Positions 42,947 through 45,922 of a stretch of 45,922 nt of DNA are shown here, in pieces. Origin of the DNA: Ruminococcus flavefaciens 007c. Lineage in GTDB: Bacteria > Bacillota > Clostridia > Oscillospirales > Ruminococcaceae. The stretch spans positions 1 through 45,922 of the forward strand of contig NZ_ATAX01000013.1 in NCBI RefSeq assembly GCF_000571935.1, given 5' to 3'. The notes beneath the pieces are model-generated. The model searched no databases, was not told where the DNA came from, and was given only the letters and a program-made list of their open reading frames with translations. Within the stretch, counting starts at the first letter, position 1, and each line of letters begins with the position of its first letter. Position numbers and translations under genes: made by a program.

Positions 42947-43051
42947 AAAGCAGCCTGTGAAGCTCACGAAGCAGACCAGATATGAACAAAAAGTAAACAA
43001 AACAACGCATTTCAGGCAAAAAAACTGCATTTCATGCAAAGACTATTGAAA

Positions 43052-43077
43052 TTGACACGGAAATATATTATTATAAT
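43052..43077 (+). promoter_or_regulatory. Possible promoter of a small RNA
   Basis: A perfect TTGACA (43052-43057) is followed by TATAAT at 43072-43077 (14-bp spacer, short) or TAATTA at 43074-43079 (16-bp spacer). The spacing is not ideal. Confidence 0.4.
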
Positions 43078-43084
43078 TATGTTG

Positions 43085-43272
43085 CTTGTGATGAGCAGCA
43101 AAAAGAACGCACCATGCATATATAACCATCTCAAAACATAAACAGTAACATCCTAATCACTATCCCCATGTATGGCTGCGAATCTTTTCTACCTTCACAA
43201 AGGACGTTTGTTATCTTGGCTCCTTTGTGTTTCCTCACTTGAAAAACAGACTCTGCCGCGGGTCTGTTTTTT
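43085..43272 (+). ncRNA. Candidate small RNA, about 190 nt
   Basis: The stretch between the possible promoter and a good terminator has no reading frame with a ribosome binding site. It holds a perfect 9-bp stem (CACAAAGGA at 43196-43204 against TCCTTTGTG at 43221-43229) with a 16-base loop. Class and targets are unknown. Confidence 0.35.
43243..43272 (+). terminator. Terminator of the candidate small RNA or of the GNAT transcript
   Basis: AACAGACTC pairs with GGGTCTGTT around TGCCGC (one T-G pair) and is followed by a T tract. Confidence 0.8.
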
Positions 43273-43290
43273 ACTTTATACGCATTAAAA

Positions 43291-43331
43291 AATCCGAAAG
43301 CGATCATATAACGACCGCTTTCGGTTTTTTT
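43291..43331. terminator. Bidirectional terminator
   Basis: CCGAAAGCG and CGCTTTCGG form a 9-bp stem with A residues before and T residues after, so it can end transcripts from both sides. It closes the SMI1/KNR4 gene on the minus strand. Confidence 0.85.
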
Positions 43332-43342
43332 TGCTTATGAAG

Positions 43343-44335
43343 TTATTCTTCTTCCATATGCTCTTCCATGTATTCAAATGCGTCCTCGAATATCTCTTCC
43401 TCAAAGCCTGCCGACTCCTCCAGCTCAAAATCCTCGGTGTATACAGCATACTCCCCTGTCTGAGAGTTGAAAACGAGATAATCGAAGCAGCCTGTGAGAC
43501 CTGCAAGGATAACATACTCCACCCCGTCGATCGGATCAAGCTTATAACCCTTTCTCAGAGCGTCAAGGCTGAGTATGAACTTATGCCCAAATTCGCTTCC
43601 ATTTGAGATCTTAACCCAGTTTCTGTACTCCTGCGGCAGCTTCATGCCGTTCTCGGCTTCCCATCTGCACAGAGCCTCCTCGTCAGCAGGGGGCTCCAGA
43701 ACTATGTTCATCTTGGGGAGCGGCCCGTCGCCCGCAAATTCCAGAAGCCTGTCATACATAGGTCTCAGAGGATTGTTCCTGCTTTCCTCAAGAAGCAGCC
43801 TGTACTTTTCCGAATTTGCCAGTTCCTTTTCAAGGTGCTTTATCACAGGCTCCAGCACCTCTTCCGCAAGATCCTTTACGGGCTGATATTTGCAGCGCTC
43901 ATACTCTATAAAGACCTGCCCGGAAAAGACATCAAAATAGAGACAGTGATGATTTATCCAGCCGAAGCATGACTTGAATGGTATCTTCTTTTTCAGCATA
44001 TTAAGCTGATTGACAGTAAAGCACTGCTCAAGATCGCGTTCCGTATCAAAGGACTCTATCCTGAAATATCCCACCGTAGAAGAGTAATCCACCGTGAAAC
44101 CATTTGCAACGGTGAGAATGTCAATGTATTCACTGGGAAGAGAGATATTATACTTTTTTTTCCACTCCTCAAGCTTCTCATGGGATACAGGCTTACCTGC
44201 AGCGCAGTACCACCATCTGGCTTTTTTCTGTATCTCCTCAGAAAGCTCAATTATACGTGACATTTTTTCTTTAATGAGCTTGTTTTCAGTGCTTTTCTTC
44301 GTCATAATCGAACTAATCTTATCTATCAGACTCAT
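43343..44335 (-). CDS. Double SMI1/KNR4 (SUKH) family protein
   Basis: The 330-residue protein contains two copies of the SMI1/KNR4 pattern. The first (about 50-165) has LEEWKKKYNISLPSEYIDIL followed by NGF. The second (about 215-325) has LCRWEAENGMKLPQEYRNWV followed by NGSEF. The SUKH superfamily includes many immunity proteins against polymorphic toxins as well as housekeeping regulators. No toxin gene is next to it; it lies 35 bp after galE on the same strand, so an immunity role is only a possibility. The acidic C-terminus (EEEIFEDAFEYMEEHMEEE) is notable. A GAGGA motif precedes the start. Confidence 0.85.
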   Translation of the reverse strand: MSLIDKISSIMTKKSTENKLIKEKMSRIIELSEEIQKKARWWYCAAGKPVSHEKLEEWKKKYNISLPSEYIDILTVANGFTVDYSSTVGYFRIESFDTERDLEQCFTVNQLNMLKKKIPFKSCFGWINHHCLYFDVFSGQVFIEYERCKYQPVKDLAEEVLEPVIKHLEKELANSEKYRLLLEESRNNPLRPMYDRLLEFAGDGPLPKMNIVLEPPADEEALCRWEAENGMKLPQEYRNWVKISNGSEFGHKFILSLDALRKGYKLDPIDGVEYVILAGLTGCFDYLVFNSQTGEYAVYTEDFELEESAGFEEEIFEDAFEYMEEHMEEE

Positions 44336-44370
44336 AAAATGTCCTCATCCGTTTATTGAAAATATTACTA

Positions 44371-45393
44371 TCACTTGTTATAGCCGTCGGGATTGTTTTT
44401 CTGCCAGTTCCACGAATCACGGCACATATCCTCAAGGGTTTTCCCGGTCTTCCAGCCCAGCACCCTGAGAGCCTTGTCCGCATTGGCGTAGCATTCAGCA
44501 AGGTCACCCGCGCGTCTTGCGCCGTAAACATGGTTTACCTTTATATTATTGACCTTCTCAAAGGTGTCAACTATCTCGGTAACACTGTAAGGAACACCTG
44601 TGCCAAGGTTGAAGATCTCCACGCATCTGTCATTTGAAAGTATATAATCTATAGCCTTGACGTGTCCCTTTGCAAGATCCACAACATGGATATAGTCACG
44701 GGTGCAGGTGCCGTCGTGTGTGGGATAGTCATTGCCGAATATAGTCAGGCATTCTCTCTTTCCCACAGCAACCTGTGAAACATAGGGCATAAGGTTATTG
44801 GGTATGCCCTGAGGATCCTCGCCGATAAGTCCCGATTCGTGAGCACCGATGGGATTGAAGTATCTGAGAAGTATCACGGAGAGCTTCTTATCTGCCGCGG
44901 CAGCGTCTTCAAAGATCTGCTCCATCATAGCCTTTGTCCAGCCGTAGGGATTTGTGCAGACACCGCGCTTCATGGTCTCTGTATATGGAACGGGATTTTC
45001 CTCTCCGTAAACCGTAGCGCTTGAAGAAAAGATGATATTCTTTACATTGAATTTCTCCATAGTTTCAAGCAGAGAAAGTGTCGTATCAATATTATTGCGG
45101 TAATACATCACAGGCTTCTGAACGGACTCGCCTACAGCCTTAAGGCCTGCAAAATGGATAACAGCGTCGATGTTGTTTTCGCTGAATATCTCCTCAAGCT
45201 TCTTATTGTCTCTTATGTCCGTTTCGTATAGCTTTACAGACTTTCCCGTGATCTTCTCAACTCTTTGTACAGCTTCGGGAGAGCTGTTGTAGAAGTTGTC
45301 AGCAATGATCACCTCATAGCCTGCATTAATAAGCTCTACAGCGGTATGGGTACCTATATAGCCAGCACCGCCTGCAAGAAATATCTTTGCCAT
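44371..45393 (-). CDS. galE: UDP-glucose 4-epimerase
   Basis: The 340-residue protein matches GalE in length and motifs: GGAGYIG for NAD binding near residue 8, FSSSATVYG for the catalytic Ser, NPYGWTKAMME for the Tyr-x3-Lys pair, RYFNPIGAHESG and CTRDYIHVVDLAKGH. It interconverts UDP-glucose and UDP-galactose, feeding galactose use and surface polysaccharide synthesis. A GAGGTG motif precedes ATG 45393. A clear separate promoter is not seen, so it may rely on a weak one at 45394-45460 or on read-through from the tRNA/5S cluster. Confidence 0.96.
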   Translation of the reverse strand: MAKIFLAGGAGYIGTHTAVELINAGYEVIIADNFYNSSPEAVQRVEKITGKSVKLYETDIRDNKKLEEIFSENNIDAVIHFAGLKAVGESVQKPVMYYRNNIDTTLSLLETMEKFNVKNIIFSSSATVYGEENPVPYTETMKRGVCTNPYGWTKAMMEQIFEDAAAADKKLSVILLRYFNPIGAHESGLIGEDPQGIPNNLMPYVSQVAVGKRECLTIFGNDYPTHDGTCTRDYIHVVDLAKGHVKAIDYILSNDRCVEIFNLGTGVPYSVTEIVDTFEKVNNIKVNHVYGARRAGDLAECYANADKALRVLGWKTGKTLEDMCRDSWNWQKNNPDGYNK

Positions 45394-45460
45394 ATTTTTA
45401 CACCTCTTATTTCTATGGATTTATATACTGATCGCCGCGGATCAGATCTTAACATATAGT

Positions 45461-45491
45461 AAAAAGACCACTTCCGAATGAAAGTGGTCTT
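45461..45491 (-). terminator. Terminator of the tRNA/5S cluster
   Basis: AAGACCACTT and AAGTGGTCTT pair over 10 bp and are followed by TTT on the minus strand. It lies directly after tRNA-Asn. Confidence 0.85.
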
Positions 45492-45493
45492 AA

Positions 45494-45569
45494 TGGCTCC
45501 CCCTGCCCGGCTCGAACGGGCGACAACTCGGTTAACAGCCGAGTGCTCTACCGACTGAGCTAAGGAGGA
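45494..45569 (-). tRNA. tRNA-Asn (GTT), CCA encoded
   Basis: A complete cloverleaf reads on the minus strand: acceptor TCCTCCT against AGGGGGA, D-loop TAGCTCAGTCGGTAGAGC, anticodon stem-loop with GTT, T-loop GTTCGAG, discriminator G and encoded CCA. Confidence 0.96.
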
Positions 45570-45576
45570 ATATATG

Positions 45577-45693
<117 letters not shown>

Positions 45694-45702
45694 TATTTAA
45701 AG

Positions 45703-45774
45703 TGACCCGTACCAGAATCGAACTGGTGTTACCGGCGTGAGAGGCCGGTGTCTTAACCGCTTGACCAACGGGCC
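45703..45774 (-). tRNA. tRNA-Glu (CTC), CCA not encoded
   Basis: The acceptor GGCCCGT pairs with ACGGGTC (one G-T pair), the anticodon loop CTCTCAC gives CTC, and the T-loop GTTCGAT is normal. ACTTT follows the acceptor stem, so CCA must be added after transcription. Confidence 0.94.
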
Positions 45775-45781
45775 AAAAAAT

Positions 45782-45857
45782 TGGTGCACCATCGGGGACT
45801 CGAACCCAGGACCCACTGATTAAGAGTCAGTTGCTCTACCAACTGAGCTAATGGTGC
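45782..45857 (-). tRNA. tRNA-Lys (CTT), CCA encoded
   Basis: The acceptor GCACCAT pairs with ATGGTGC, the anticodon loop CTCTTAA gives CTT, T-loop GTTCGAG, discriminator A and encoded CCA. It is first in the cluster. Confidence 0.95.
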
Positions 45858-45875
45858 ATTTCAAACTGCTTAACT

Positions 45876-45904
45876 ATTATATCACATTTAAAAGGATTTG
45901 TCAA
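45876..45904 (-). promoter_or_regulatory. Consensus promoter of the tRNA/5S cluster
   Basis: Perfect -35 TTGACA (45904-45899), a 17-bp spacer and perfect -10 TATAAT (45881-45876), about 20 bp before tRNA-Lys. Strength suits stable RNA. Confidence 0.93.
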
Positions 45905-45922
45905 GCGATTTTTTATTTTTTT

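Overview
The window looks like a gut or rumen Ruminococcus-type Clostridium (Oscillospiraceae). Supporting signs are giant secreted CnaB-repeat proteins, long Thr-rich linkers, a LexA box of the GAAC-N4-GTTC type, strong AAGGAGG ribosome binding sites, perfect sigma-A promoters with 17-bp spacers, and a mid-GC composition with AT-rich intergenic DNA. Species cannot be assigned from the sequence alone.

Layout. 1-6643 (minus) is the 5' part of a giant CnaB-repeat surface protein that runs off the left edge; it has no stop inside the window. 7140-8330 is an ECF-transporter S component with an unusual extra domain. 8753-18716 is the most interesting part: a tightly packed 13-gene operon with its own promoter and terminator. 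It encodes a malonyl-transferase-like AT, two acyl carrier proteins, a FabF-like ketosynthase, two intact crotonases plus a truncated one, a FadB-type 3-hydroxyacyl dehydrogenase, a hotdog thioesterase, a MIF-type tautomerase, an alpha/beta hydrolase with a Cys nucleophile, an AMP-dependent acyl ligase and a type II thioesterase. Together these form a discrete-enzyme fatty acyl or polyketide-like pathway that matches no system I can name.

18875-23721 (minus) holds a secreted Ig-like protein and a three-gene ABC-2 export operon. Both promoters carry the same three-copy operator array with 21-22 bp spacing, which suggests joint control by a regulator outside the window. 23992-25957 is an ECF-like sigma factor with a Thr-rich single-pass membrane partner. 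26010-26736 has no convincing protein gene but contains a promoter, a long stem and two terminator hairpins, so it is a candidate non-coding RNA locus. 26737-28853 is an SOS-controlled polY-yolD pair. 29221-30900 is a peptidase-U32/UbiU-like protein interrupted by Pro/Gly-rich tandem repeats.

30990-41602 (minus) is a five-gene surface-fibre operon: a TasA/CalY-like protein, a SipW-type signal peptidase, two more TasA/CalY-like proteins, and a 2657-residue adhesin with CnaB repeats and a BspA-type leucine-rich end. The right end has a four-CxxC zinc-ribbon protein, a GNAT acetyltransferase, a candidate small RNA, a double SMI1/KNR4 protein, galE, and a tRNA-Lys / tRNA-Glu / 5S rRNA / tRNA-Asn cluster read leftwards from a perfect promoter.

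All calls are from reading motifs by eye. No database search, structure prediction or folding program was run.
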